NCBI GenBank assembly: GCA_965284315.1
Contig: OZ260072.1
Location: 1 to 64,000, forward strand
Length of the DNA stretch: 64,000 bases
Direction of reading: 5' to 3'
From: PCRC01 sp017848435
Lineage (GTDB): Bacteria; Pseudomonadota; Gammaproteobacteria; Burkholderiales; Burkholderiaceae_C
Under the pieces are notes generated by a model. It did not search any database. It worked only from the letters and a program-made list of their open reading frames with translations, and was not told where the DNA came from. Made by a program: the position numbers and the translations under genes. Shown in pieces: positions 1 through 8,204 of the stretch (position 1 is the stretch's first letter; the number at the start of each line of letters is the position of its first letter).

Positions 1-311
1 GCCGCATAGTCCACCATCGGGTCCCATGGCGTTTTTTCCTGGCGGCAAGGGTGGTCGCCCATGGTGCCTTCGTCGTCCACGCCCTCGGCGTATTCCATCA
101 GGTCGTAACCAGCGCAGAAGGCGCGCCCTGCCCCTTCGACGATGACCACATGCACCTCGTCTTGCGCCTCGGCCCATTGCACGGCCTTGCGGATGTCTCC
201 CGGCGTGCTGTTGCCAATGGGGTTCAGCCGTTCGGGCCGGTTCAGCAGCAGGCGGGCAATGCGTGGCTGCTGCGGGTCGTGCGCGATCGTGACGGTGCCG
301 AATGCGGGCAT
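1..311 (-). CDS. Enoyl-CoA hydratase/isomerase family protein (N-terminal part)
   Basis: The gene runs off the left edge; only the first 103 codons are visible. The protein begins MPAFGTVTIAHD, followed by RIARLLLNRPERLNPIG, a typical crotonase opening, and then GAGRAFCAGYDL, the oxyanion-hole segment that holds the acyl-CoA thioester. This family hydrates or isomerises enoyl-CoA thioesters in beta-oxidation and related pathways; the exact substrate cannot be told. The ATG is supported by AGGAG seven bases upstream. The catalytic Glu region is outside the window. The gene is transcribed in the same direction as the lipid-related operon at 0.9-7.0 kb but is separated from it by the small coiled-coil gene. 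Confidence 0.85.
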   Translation of the reverse strand, partial: MPAFGTVTIAHDPQQPRIARLLLNRPERLNPIGNSTPGDIRKAVQWAEAQDEVHVVIVEGAGRAFCAGYDLMEYAEGVDDEGTMGDHPCRQEKTPWDPMVDYA

Positions 312-455
312 GGGTGTGTCTCCTGGTGTTCTGGTTGCAACATGGCGCTGGTGGCCAATGTGACCACTCCCGGTGCAAGGCTGCGGGGGAGCGGCAAAAC
401 CAGTGTAGGCAGTGCACGGCGGACCGTCAGTCCGGTGCATGACACACGTGCGGGT

Positions 456-815
456 CTATTTCTTGTCGGCCTGCTGTTTGGCCAGCGCTGCCTGGCTGGC
501 CGCCAGCGCGCGTTCCAGTTTTTCACGCTCGCCAATTTCACTGGCCAACGCCTGGTTGACGGACTCCAGTTCGCTGGCACATTCCTGCACCTGGGTTTCA
601 AGCTCGTCGTGTTTTTCCAGCGCCTGCGCCACGTCAGCGCTTTGCGCGTTGTCGGGCAGTTCCTGTTTGAGCACCGTGCTGACCAGCAGCAAGTCGTCGG
701 CCACCGCCACCAGGCTGTCCTTCACGCCCTCGTTCTGCGCAAGCGCCTGCTCCAGCAGCGTCGCAGAGGCCGTTGTTTTGGCGTTGTCGCCAGAAGTGGT
801 GTGGTCTTTGGACAT
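456..815 (-). CDS. Small coiled-coil protein of unknown function
   Basis: A 119-residue acidic protein beginning MSKDHTTSGDNAKTT. From about residue 50 it is a long amphipathic helix rich in Glu, Gln, Ala and Leu (KHDELETQVQECASELESV and so on) ending QAALAKQQADKK, so a coiled coil is likely. There is no signal peptide or membrane segment. The frame stays open 38 codons upstream, but that part is Cys/Arg-rich and unlike the rest, so the internal ATG was chosen. I do not recognise a family; it could be a regulatory or scaffold protein. It sits alone between the hydratase gene and the desaturase gene. Confidence 0.6.
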   Translation of the reverse strand: MSKDHTTSGDNAKTTASATLLEQALAQNEGVKDSLVAVADDLLLVSTVLKQELPDNAQSADVAQALEKHDELETQVQECASELESVNQALASEIGEREKLERALAASQAALAKQQADKK

Positions 816-932
816 GGTTGCGCGAGGCAGCAAAATTGCAAGCAAATATACCCCAAGCGACCGGCATGAAAAAACCTGAACTTTGCAAAGGCAACGTTCA
901 GGCCAATCAGGCAACAGACGCGGGCTCACCCA

Positions 933-2123
933 TCAATGCCCAGCTGGCACCATGGCCGAGGCGGTGGATCGGCCGCCGGGAAACGCCAGGCGCAGAATGG
1001 TCCAGGTAGTGGTGCCGTACTGGCGCCACAGCGGCGCGCTGTTGTAGGGCAGGCCATACTGCCGCGCCAGTGCCTGCACCTTGGGTGCCAGTTCGGGGTA
1101 GCGGTTGCTGGGCATGTCGGGGAACAGATGGTGTTCCACCTGGTGGCTCAGGTTGCCCGACATCAGGTGCAGCAGCGGGCCGCCGCTGATGTTGCAGCTG
1201 CCCAGCAGCTGGCGGATGTACCAGCCACCCCGTGTTTCGTTGGCCACATCGGCCTCGGTAAAATGGTGCACACCGGCCGGGAAATGGCCGCAGAAAATGA
1301 TCAGGTTGGACCACACGTTGCGGATGCCATTGGCCAGCAGGTTGGCCAGCGCGGTGGCACCGAAGGCCCAGGCCAACACCGCCCAGGGCGCCACGCCGGC
1401 GGCGGCCAGCGGCAGCACCAGCAGCGCGGAGAGCGCCGGCCACACCAGATAGTCCTTGCGCAGCTGGCGCCAGGCCTTGACGCCAATCTCGCGCAGCATG
1501 GGCATGGTTTCCGACAGCGATTTCTTGCCGTCCAGCAGCTTCTCGGGCTCCACGTCGTGCAGGGCCACGCCCCACTGGAAGTAGAACTGCAGCAGCACGT
1601 TCACAAGCGGCTGCAACAGGTACTTGGGCCGCCAGGGCTGCTCGGGCGTGACACGCAGCACGCCATAGCCCACGTCCGGGTCTTTGCCCAGCACATTGGT
1701 CCAGGTGTGGTGCACCACGTTGTGTGAATGTTTCCACTGGCTGGACGGGCAGACGTTGTCCCATTCCCAGTTGCTGGAGTGGATTTGCGGGTCGTGCATC
1801 CAGTCCCACTGGGCGTGCATCACGTTGTGGCCGATCTCCATGTTCTCCAGTATCTTGCCCAGCGACAGCAGCACGCCGCCCAGACCGGCCATGGCGCCAG
1901 CCCACCACAGGCTCCCGACCAGGCCCAACTGCGGCAACAGGGGCAAGGCGGCAAGGATGGCCAGGCGGCCAAACAGGTTAAAGCCGCGCTGCAGGCGGAT
2001 CACGCCCAGGATGTAGGCGCGGTCGGCCGCGCCTCGCGAGGCGATGGTGGTGTCGCGCAATTCGTCGAGCGCGCGGCCAAAGGCTTCCACGTCGGCGGGG
2101 CTCAGATGGCTGGGAAGGGACAT
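933..2123 (-). CDS. Membrane fatty-acyl desaturase
   Basis: A 396-residue integral membrane di-iron desaturase. The three His boxes are visible: HNVMH (about residues 99-103), HNVVHH (134-139) and HQVEHH (327-332). Hydrophobic pairs flank the boxes at about 52-90 and 228-265. The family introduces a cis double bond into an acyl chain (acyl-CoA or phospholipid-bound) using O2 and electrons from a reductase or ferredoxin. The gene directly upstream, 27 bases away, encodes just such a flavin/2Fe-2S reductase, as in the Pseudomonas DesB-type and mycobacterial DesA3/Rv3230c pairs. It is the last gene of a five-gene operon. Bond position and substrate cannot be read from sequence. Confidence 0.9.
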   Translation of the reverse strand: MSLPSHLSPADVEAFGRALDELRDTTIASRGAADRAYILGVIRLQRGFNLFGRLAILAALPLLPQLGLVGSLWWAGAMAGLGGVLLSLGKILENMEIGHNVMHAQWDWMHDPQIHSSNWEWDNVCPSSQWKHSHNVVHHTWTNVLGKDPDVGYGVLRVTPEQPWRPKYLLQPLVNVLLQFYFQWGVALHDVEPEKLLDGKKSLSETMPMLREIGVKAWRQLRKDYLVWPALSALLVLPLAAAGVAPWAVLAWAFGATALANLLANGIRNVWSNLIIFCGHFPAGVHHFTEADVANETRGGWYIRQLLGSCNISGGPLLHLMSGNLSHQVEHHLFPDMPSNRYPELAPKVQALARQYGLPYNSAPLWRQYGTTTWTILRLAFPGGRSTASAMVPAGH

Positions 2124-2150
2124 GGTGGTTTCCTCAAAAGGGGAACAGGG

Positions 2151-3251
2151 TCAGAGGTCCAGTGTGGCGTCGCCGGCGGCGGCACAGACGCAGGGCTGGA
2201 CCCGCTGCCCGGGGGTGTTGTAGACGGTGTTGTTGCGCAGGTCGCGCACGCAGCCCGACAGCAGCACAGCGTCGCAGCCGTGGCAGATGCCCATTCGGCA
2301 ACCGTGCGGTGGCTGCAGGCCAGCGCCTTCGGCCACCAGCAGCAAGGGGGTGGTGCCGTCGGCGGTGGTGTTCACGCCGCTGCGCTGGAACACGATGGCG
2401 CCGCCATGGGCCGTGGCCGGCGGGGTGGCCAGCTGGGCGTGGAAGCGCTCAATGTTCAGTTGCTCGCTCAGGCCGGTGTCGGCCCAGTGGGCATCGAGCC
2501 GTGCCAGCAAGGCCTCGGGGCCGCAGGCAAAGGCCTGGCGCTCGGCCCAGTCGGGGCACAGCCGGGCCAGCTGGGCGGCGCTGAAATGCCGCTCGCCAGC
2601 CGCCACCCCGCCCTCACGGGTGTAGATGCGGTGCAGGCGGTAGCTGGGGTGGCGGGCCTGCAAGGTGTTGAGATCGTCGCGGAAGATCACGTCGCTGGCC
2701 TCGGTGGCGTAGTGCACATGCACCACGTCCCACAGCTGGCTGCGGGCGGCCAGCCGGCGCAGCATGGCCATCAGCGGCGTGATGCCGCTGCCGCCGCTGA
2801 CCAGCAGCATCTGGCGCGGCACCGGCCGGGGCAGCATGAAGTCGCCGTGCGGCGGGCTCAGCGTCAGCACGTCACCCACTTGGGCGTGGCGCACCAGGTG
2901 CTCGGACACGCCGCCCTGGCCCATGGCTTTGACGGTGATCCGGATGTGGCGACCGCGGGTGGGCGCCGAGCTGATGGAATAGGTGCGGGTGCGCAGCACG
3001 CCGTGGATGGCCAAGCTCACCTGCACATGCTGGCCGGCCCGGTGGCGGTGCCAGCCGCGGCCGAGCCGTAGCACCAAGGTGCGGGTGTCGGCGGTTTCCA
3101 TGCGCGCCCGCTCGATGCGGGCCTGGACCCGGTCGCCCGACCACAGCGGGTTGATCAGGGCCAGAAAATGGCCAGGGGCCAGCGGCCAGGTGAAGGCGTC
3201 GGCCCAGCCGGTGCGGGCGGTGGTCAATGGCGGCTGGGAGACGGCATTCAT
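2151..3251 (-). CDS. Ferredoxin reductase with C-terminal 2Fe-2S domain (desaturase electron donor)
   Basis: 366 residues in the order FAD-binding barrel (RTYSISS motif about 89-95), NAD(P)-binding domain (GGSGITP about 153-159; ACGPEAL further on) and a plant-type 2Fe-2S ferredoxin domain with the cysteine pattern GCRMGICHGC ... QPCVC. It passes electrons from NAD(P)H through FAD and the iron-sulphur cluster to an acceptor, by context the desaturase 27 bases downstream. The ATG at 3251 was preferred over an in-frame start 27 codons earlier, because the earlier one lies inside the preceding hydrolase gene and the shorter form leaves a normal 25-base spacing. Confidence 0.9.
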   Translation of the reverse strand: MNAVSQPPLTTARTGWADAFTWPLAPGHFLALINPLWSGDRVQARIERARMETADTRTLVLRLGRGWHRHRAGQHVQVSLAIHGVLRTRTYSISSAPTRGRHIRITVKAMGQGGVSEHLVRHAQVGDVLTLSPPHGDFMLPRPVPRQMLLVSGGSGITPLMAMLRRLAARSQLWDVVHVHYATEASDVIFRDDLNTLQARHPSYRLHRIYTREGGVAAGERHFSAAQLARLCPDWAERQAFACGPEALLARLDAHWADTGLSEQLNIERFHAQLATPPATAHGGAIVFQRSGVNTTADGTTPLLLVAEGAGLQPPHGCRMGICHGCDAVLLSGCVRDLRNNTVYNTPGQRVQPCVCAAAGDATLDL

Positions 3252-3276
3252 GGCGGGCTGGATCAGGTTGATGGGT

Positions 3277-4239
3277 TCAGGCAGCAGCCAGCACTTCGGT
3301 GCGTGGAGCGGCCGCAGCCACCCAGTTGCCACCGTGGGCGGCGACCTGGGCGGCGGGCGAGCGGGCCAGGTAGGCCAGGGCCTGCTCTGTAGAGCCTTCG
3401 TGACCGGGCGAGTAACCGGGCGCGAAGAAGCGCAGCGCCGACTTCACCGTGCCCCACAGCGAGGGCAGACGGCCGTTGCGTGCGCCCTGCGACCAGGTAC
3501 GGAACAGGCCCAGCGGCTTGCCGGCATCGGGGTCGTGGCGGAACATGAAACGGACGCCCAGCGCGGTGGTGGCCAGCAGCAGCGGGATCACGCAGGCCAT
3601 GTGGAAACAACGGCCCAGGTAGCCGCCACCCATGTGCCGGTAGATGTCGTAGGCCACGCTGCGGTGCTCGACCTCTTCGGCGCCATGCCAGCGCAGCAGG
3701 TCCAGCATCACCGGGTCGGTGCCGGCTTTGTCAAGCGCCGGGGCATTGAGAATCCAGTTGCCGAGGTAGCCGAAAAAATGCTCCAGCGCCGCGATGATGC
3801 CCAGTTGCTGGCGCAGCCAGAAGCGGCTCTGGCCGCCCCAGGGCAGGCCCCAGGGCCGGTCGCCCAGCAGCTTGGCGAGCGACCAGTCCAGCACCCGGGT
3901 GAACGGGGTGGTGTCGATGCCGTGACGCTGGTAGTAATGTTTGAGCACGCCGCCGTGCGAGCGCGAGTGCAGCGCTTCCTGGCGCAGGAAACCCTCGGCG
4001 TCGTCTCGCAGCTTCACGTCGGTGATGTGGGGCAGCACCTTGTTGTAGACCCGGCAGAACCACAGCTCGCCAGCCGGGAACATCAGGTTCAGCGTGTTCA
4101 TCACATGGGTGCTGGCCGGGTCACCGGGTACCCACTGGATGGGGGTGTGGCTGAAGTCAAATCGCACGTGGCGCGGCAGGATGCGGTAGTGGTCGTACAG
4201 CGGCGCGGCCGTGGTTTGTGGCGTGGTCAGATCGGTCAT
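3277..4239 (-). CDS. Predicted metal-dependent hydrolase, COG3687-like
   Basis: 320 residues. Helix-rich with two acidic/His motifs spaced like a ferritin-type di-metal site: RQEALHSRSH in the N-terminal third and GAEEVEHRSVAYD in the middle. There is hydrophobic character near CVIPLLLATTALGVRF. This matches my recollection of the family annotated 'metal-dependent hydrolase' (COG3687), whose activity is not well established. The ATG at 4239 has AGGA upstream. It lies 44 bases downstream of the hydrolase-SDR fusion and 25 bases upstream of the ferredoxin reductase, so co-transcription is likely. A role in the same acyl-chain chemistry is inferred from context only; it could equally be a di-iron oxygenase. 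Confidence 0.75.
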   Translation of the reverse strand: MTDLTTPQTTAAPLYDHYRILPRHVRFDFSHTPIQWVPGDPASTHVMNTLNLMFPAGELWFCRVYNKVLPHITDVKLRDDAEGFLRQEALHSRSHGGVLKHYYQRHGIDTTPFTRVLDWSLAKLLGDRPWGLPWGGQSRFWLRQQLGIIAALEHFFGYLGNWILNAPALDKAGTDPVMLDLLRWHGAEEVEHRSVAYDIYRHMGGGYLGRCFHMACVIPLLLATTALGVRFMFRHDPDAGKPLGLFRTWSQGARNGRLPSLWGTVKSALRFFAPGYSPGHEGSTEQALAYLARSPAAQVAAHGGNWVAAAAPRTEVLAAA

Positions 4240-4283
4240 GACAAGGTCCTGGGCAAGGTCGTTGGAATGAAAGTTGGGGGGCG

Positions 4284-6125
4284 TCAAACCATCTCGACGC
4301 GGGCAATGCGGCGCGACAGCCAGGGCAATACACGCCACGTGAAGCGGGCGCCATGGGCTTCCATGCCCACCATCACCTGCGGCTGGTTTTTACGGATGGC
4401 GCGCACCATGGCGTTGGCCACGGTTTCGGGCTGCAGGCCACGCATCTTGTAGAGCTTGGTGGCCTTGGCCCGCTTGGCGGCCTGCACGTCGGCGCTCACG
4501 CCCACATGCTCGGTGGCGGCCATGATGCCGGTCTCGGCAAAGCCGGGGCAAACCGCGCTGACACCAATGTGGTGCTGGGCAAACTCGCCGCGCAGGCTTT
4601 CGCTGAGCATCAGCACCGCGGCCTTGGTGGTGGCGTAGGCCGGCATGCTGCGCGAGGGCGCGAACGCGGCGGCAGACGCGGTGTTGACCATGTGGCCGCC
4701 ACGGCCGTGGGCCACCATCTGCTGACCGAAGAAACGCGCGCCGTAGATGACGCTCCACAGGTTGATGGCGATGATGCGTTGCCAGGCCGGGATGTCGGTC
4801 TGCAACATGCCGCCGGCCATGCCGATGCCGGCGTTGTTGACGACGATGTCGGCACCGCCCCAGTCGCGCTGCACCCGGTCGGCCAGGCCCTGCATCTGCT
4901 CGGCGCTGCCCACGTCGACCCGCTCGGCCACCGCGTCGCGGCCGATCAGTTTCACCAGCTCGGCGGTGCGGGCGGCGCTGTCGGGGTTGATGTCCACCGC
5001 CACCACATGGGCGCCCTGGTCGGCCAGCGCCAGCGCAGCGCAGCGGCCAATGCCGCTGCCGGCGCCGGTGACCACCGCCACCTGGCCGCTGAACGGCAGG
5101 CGCGGGCCTGTGAGCAGCGTGCGGCGCAGGTTGCCGGGCATGGGCTGGCCGTCGGGCCGCTGGCCCTGGGCATTGAGGCCACCTTCGGTGAACAGCACGA
5201 ACTCGCGCACCATGGCCGCCATCAGCGTGGGATTTTTCAGCGGCAGCCAGTGGCCGCCGCGCACCTCTCGCCGCCAGTGCAGCGGTACCCAGCGGCCCAG
5301 GTCGTCCGACAGGCGAGGGCTGACGTACTTGTCAGCCAGTGTCACCAGCGTCTGCACCGGCGCATGGGCCACGCGGGCCTGCGGCCTGAACAGGCGGCGC
5401 ACGAAGTTGGCGCGGTACAGCAGCACGCCGTTCACGCCATCGCTGGTTTGCGTGGCCGTGGGCGCGACCGTCACACGCTCCATGCGGCGCAGCAGCGCCG
5501 GCCAGGCCTTGCCCAGGCCCAGGCGCCACATCAGCGCGGGCAGCACCGGCAGGTGAAAGAAGTAGATGTACCAGGAGCGCACCAGTTGGGCCACCGAGGC
5601 CCGGAGGCTGGCCAGCGAGGGCCGGCCAATGTGGGCACGCATCCAGTGGCCCACATGGTCCAGGCAGGGGCCTGCGCAACTGGTGTAGGAGGCAATGCGG
5701 CCGGCCAGCCGCGCGTCGCTGACCGACTCCCAGCTCTGGATCGAGCCCCAGTCGTGCGCCACCAGATGCACAGGGGCGTTGGGGCTGACGGCATTGATCA
5801 CCGCCTCGAAGTCCAGCGACAAACGTTCCAGCCGATAGGCCTGCATGCCCTTGGGCGTGGTGGAATCGCCAGCGCCGCGCACGTCGTAAGCCACCACATG
5901 GAAATCGGCGGACAGGTCGGTCGCCACTGCGTGCCAGACCTCGCTGTTGTCAGGATAGCCGTGCACCAGCACCACGGTGGGTCGGTCAGGGCTGCCCCAG
6001 GCCTTGCAGCCCAGTTGCACATCGCCTGTCGACACCACGAAGCGGCAGTCCGGTGCGCGGCCGCTGGCGGCGACGGGTTTCACATCGGCCGGGGTGGGAA
6101 CAACAAAGTCGAGGGTGGCGCTCAT
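4284..6125 (-). CDS. Alpha/beta hydrolase - short-chain dehydrogenase fusion (EphD-like)
   Basis: 613 residues with two enzymes in one chain. Residues about 30-315 are an epoxide-hydrolase-type alpha/beta hydrolase: HGYPDN oxyanion loop (about 55-60), nucleophile elbow AHDWGS with Asp about 125, and C-terminal catalytic His in GGHWLP (about 292). Residues about 345-610 are an SDR: TGAGSGIG (353-360), NNAG (430-433), catalytic Ser about 484 and YATTK with Tyr about 497 and Lys about 501. All catalytic residues are kept in both halves. The architecture is that of mycobacterial EphD. Inference: epoxide or ester opening is followed by oxidation or reduction of the resulting alcohol/ketone. It starts 3 bases after the M24 gene stops, so the two are translationally coupled. 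Confidence 0.88.
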   Translation of the reverse strand: MSATLDFVVPTPADVKPVAASGRAPDCRFVVSTGDVQLGCKAWGSPDRPTVVLVHGYPDNSEVWHAVATDLSADFHVVAYDVRGAGDSTTPKGMQAYRLERLSLDFEAVINAVSPNAPVHLVAHDWGSIQSWESVSDARLAGRIASYTSCAGPCLDHVGHWMRAHIGRPSLASLRASVAQLVRSWYIYFFHLPVLPALMWRLGLGKAWPALLRRMERVTVAPTATQTSDGVNGVLLYRANFVRRLFRPQARVAHAPVQTLVTLADKYVSPRLSDDLGRWVPLHWRREVRGGHWLPLKNPTLMAAMVREFVLFTEGGLNAQGQRPDGQPMPGNLRRTLLTGPRLPFSGQVAVVTGAGSGIGRCAALALADQGAHVVAVDINPDSAARTAELVKLIGRDAVAERVDVGSAEQMQGLADRVQRDWGGADIVVNNAGIGMAGGMLQTDIPAWQRIIAINLWSVIYGARFFGQQMVAHGRGGHMVNTASAAAFAPSRSMPAYATTKAAVLMLSESLRGEFAQHHIGVSAVCPGFAETGIMAATEHVGVSADVQAAKRAKATKLYKMRGLQPETVANAMVRAIRKNQPQVMVGMEAHGARFTWRVLPWLSRRIARVEMV

Positions 6126-6128
6126 GGT

Positions 6129-7025
6129 TCAGGCCGCCAGCAGTTCGGGTTGTGGCGTCACGGCGCACTCGGCCTGGCGGGCGTGCCAGCGGCGCACATG
6201 CGGCAGGTCGTCGTCGAGCCAGAAGGCGTCGGTTTCGGTGATGACCAGCAGCTCTTCGAACTTGGCACCGACACCGCGGAAACCCAGGTGCGGCTCCACC
6301 GCCCACAAACCGGGCGTGGGTGCGTGGTCGGACTTTTCGGAGGTGTTCCACAGCGGCGACCAGCCTTCCTTCTTGCCGGCGCGCGACTGGGCGATCAGGT
6401 TCAGTGTGCTGTTCAGGCCGAAGCGGGCCACGCTGCGCGGCGCGCTCGGGTTGTCGAGCTTGGCCACGCGGTGGGCCAGCACCTTGAAGGGGTAGGCCTT
6501 GTGGCGCGGCTCCACGCCCTGGCGCAGGCACAGCGCATCGACCGCGCGGGCCACCTCGGCCAGCGTGTGGCGGCGCTTGACCATGTCGACAATCAGTTCG
6601 CGGTGGGCCATCAGGTCGTCCTGCAGCCGGTCCAGTGTGGGGTTGTGGCCAATCACGCCGGCATAGCCCACGTCGGCCAGCGCCCCACCTTTGACCGGGG
6701 CCACGTCCAGAATGAACGGCATGTTCTTTTCCAGCCGGCGGCTGCTGGGGAAAAACTGCAGGTTGAAGCCGGCCATGTGGCTCAGGCCAGAGAAGCCTTG
6801 GAAGGCGGTGCGGTCGCCAAACCAGGCAAAGGGCTTGTGCAGCCAGTCGCTGACACCATGGTCACGCAGCCAGGCCAGCAGCCGGGCCGCCACTTCTTTT
6901 TCAGTCACACCGGGGCGCAGTTCGGCCGCCACCGACTCGACGCACCGGTAGGCGAGTTGCTGCACGGCCCGGAACTGGGCCAGTTCGTCGGTGCCAATGT
7001 GGCGAACCACGCTGGTGTTGATCAT
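6129..7025 (-). CDS. M24-family metallopeptidase-like protein
   Basis: 298 residues with the pita-bread fold signature. The two metal-binding aspartates sit eleven residues apart (DVAP...ADVG, about 107 and 118); candidate remaining ligands are His about 185 (LAHRV), Glu about 244 (AVEPH) and Glu about 257/258 (FEELL). The His lies outside the usual G-H-G-I-G context of methionine or proline aminopeptidases, so substrate choice is probably unusual. Start ATG at 7025 has AGGGGG eight to nine bases upstream. It is the first gene of the five-gene operon and divergent from the MerR gene. Creatinase-like or aminopeptidase activity is possible; a non-peptidase role is also conceivable given the lipid-enzyme neighbours. 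Confidence 0.8.
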   Translation of the reverse strand: MINTSVVRHIGTDELAQFRAVQQLAYRCVESVAAELRPGVTEKEVAARLLAWLRDHGVSDWLHKPFAWFGDRTAFQGFSGLSHMAGFNLQFFPSSRRLEKNMPFILDVAPVKGGALADVGYAGVIGHNPTLDRLQDDLMAHRELIVDMVKRRHTLAEVARAVDALCLRQGVEPRHKAYPFKVLAHRVAKLDNPSAPRSVARFGLNSTLNLIAQSRAGKKEGWSPLWNTSEKSDHAPTPGLWAVEPHLGFRGVGAKFEELLVITETDAFWLDDDLPHVRRWHARQAECAVTPQPELLAA

Positions 7026-7134
7026 GAAAGCCCCCTGGTTGCAGGCCAGATTGGCTAAACAATCTGACTGTGACATTGATTGATGGCAAGATTGTGCCTT
7101 CAGACTTTCAAGAAACTTACAGGGTTTTCCACTA
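7026..7134. promoter_or_regulatory. Divergent promoter region between the M24 operon and the MerR gene
   Basis: 109 bases, noticeably AT-richer than both flanking genes. Read on the minus strand, TTGCCA followed after about 19 bases by GATTGT gives a long-spacer promoter-like pair, which is the geometry MerR regulators act on. A hyphenated inverted repeat CAATC ... GATTG (about 7060-7082) lies in the same stretch. Both observations are by eye and no binding has been shown. The position makes it the obvious operator for the regulator transcribed to the right. Confidence 0.4.
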
Positions 7135-8103
7135 GTGACTTCGCAGACCACACTCACCCCAGTCCCAATCGTCCAGAAAGCCCTCCCTGGCCCCATAATC
7201 CAGTCGTTACCGCGCTTTGCCCCGCCGCCACCAGACATGCCCCCCCCAGCAGACACGCCCAACGCCGACAGCCGCGCCCAGCTTGAATCGATGGAATACA
7301 CCATTGACGAGTTGGCGCGGGCAGCCGACACCACGGTGCGCAATGTGCGCGCCTACCAAGACCGTGGCCTGATCGACCCGCCGGAACGGCGTGGCCGGGT
7401 GGGCATCTACACCCAGTCGCACCTCGGTCGGCTCAAACTTGTCAACCACTTGCTGAGCCGGGGCTACACGCTGGCCAATGTGCAGGAATTGCTGCTGGCG
7501 TTGGTGGACGGCCAGGAGTTACACGCCATCCTGGGGCTGGAAAAAGCCATCAACAGCCCTTGGAGCACCGAAAAACCCCAGCACTACTCCTATTTGTCGC
7601 TGGTGCGCATGTTCGGCACAGCCATCAGCCTGGAGGCCTTGGGCAAGGCCGTGTCACTGGGCCTGCTGGAGGCGGAGGGCATGGGCTACAACTGCCGCTC
7701 ACCCCGGTTGCTGGAAGCAGGCGCCGCGTTTGCCAAAGCCGGGTTCCCTCTGGGTGACGTGTTGAAGGTGATAGACATGGCGCGCCCACTGTTGCAGCAG
7801 GTGTCTGACAAACTGGTAGGGTTGGCCGTTGGCGAACTTGACCGCTATGGCGACGGCAACCTGCCGCCGGCCAAAGACATGCCGCGGCTGGTGGAAACCA
7901 TCTGGCACATCCGGCCGCTGGCCATGGTGATGATTGAGAGCGAGATGCGCCGCGCGCTGGAACGCTCGGCCAACAAATACCTGGGTGACCGCGTGGCCGC
8001 CATCATGGAACACCGGGCCGAAGCGCCCTTGCCTTTCCCGGTCACCGTGGCGCTGCCAATTCCACAAAAGGATGCCGTCACGCCTGCAAGCAGCGCTCCC
8101 TGA
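7135..8103 (+). CDS. MerR-family transcriptional regulator
   Basis: Up to 322 residues. The MerR winged helix-turn-helix begins at MEYTIDELARAADTTVRNVR, followed by YQDRGLIDPPERRGR and IYTQSHLGRLKLVNHLLSRGYTL, the canonical DNA-binding head. The C-terminal half is about 190 residues, much longer than in metal-sensing MerR proteins and without a Cys metal site, so an organic ligand is more likely. The first about 50 residues are Pro-rich and untypical; the GTG at 7135 has no convincing ribosome-binding site, and an ATG at 7237 or 7291 is an alternative. Divergent from the M24-EphD-desaturase operon, which it probably controls. Confidence 0.82.
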   Translation: MTSQTTLTPVPIVQKALPGPIIQSLPRFAPPPPDMPPPADTPNADSRAQLESMEYTIDELARAADTTVRNVRAYQDRGLIDPPERRGRVGIYTQSHLGRLKLVNHLLSRGYTLANVQELLLALVDGQELHAILGLEKAINSPWSTEKPQHYSYLSLVRMFGTAISLEALGKAVSLGLLEAEGMGYNCRSPRLLEAGAAFAKAGFPLGDVLKVIDMARPLLQQVSDKLVGLAVGELDRYGDGNLPPAKDMPRLVETIWHIRPLAMVMIESEMRRALERSANKYLGDRVAAIMEHRAEAPLPFPVTVALPIPQKDAVTPASSAP

Positions 8104-8204
8104 CGCTCTGCCCCGGCCATGAGGCCAACGAGCCCATCCTTTTGCCCAGCGCTGGAGGACCCCCGCTTGGTTACCTCTCCGTCCAACCTGTCAGAAAACC
8201 CCGC

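Noticed and set aside
4353..7058. A 901-codon plus-strand open frame opposite the EphD-like and M24 genes
   Set aside because: His/Gly/Ala-rich composition typical of antisense shadows at high GC; the minus-strand enzymes show intact catalytic motifs.
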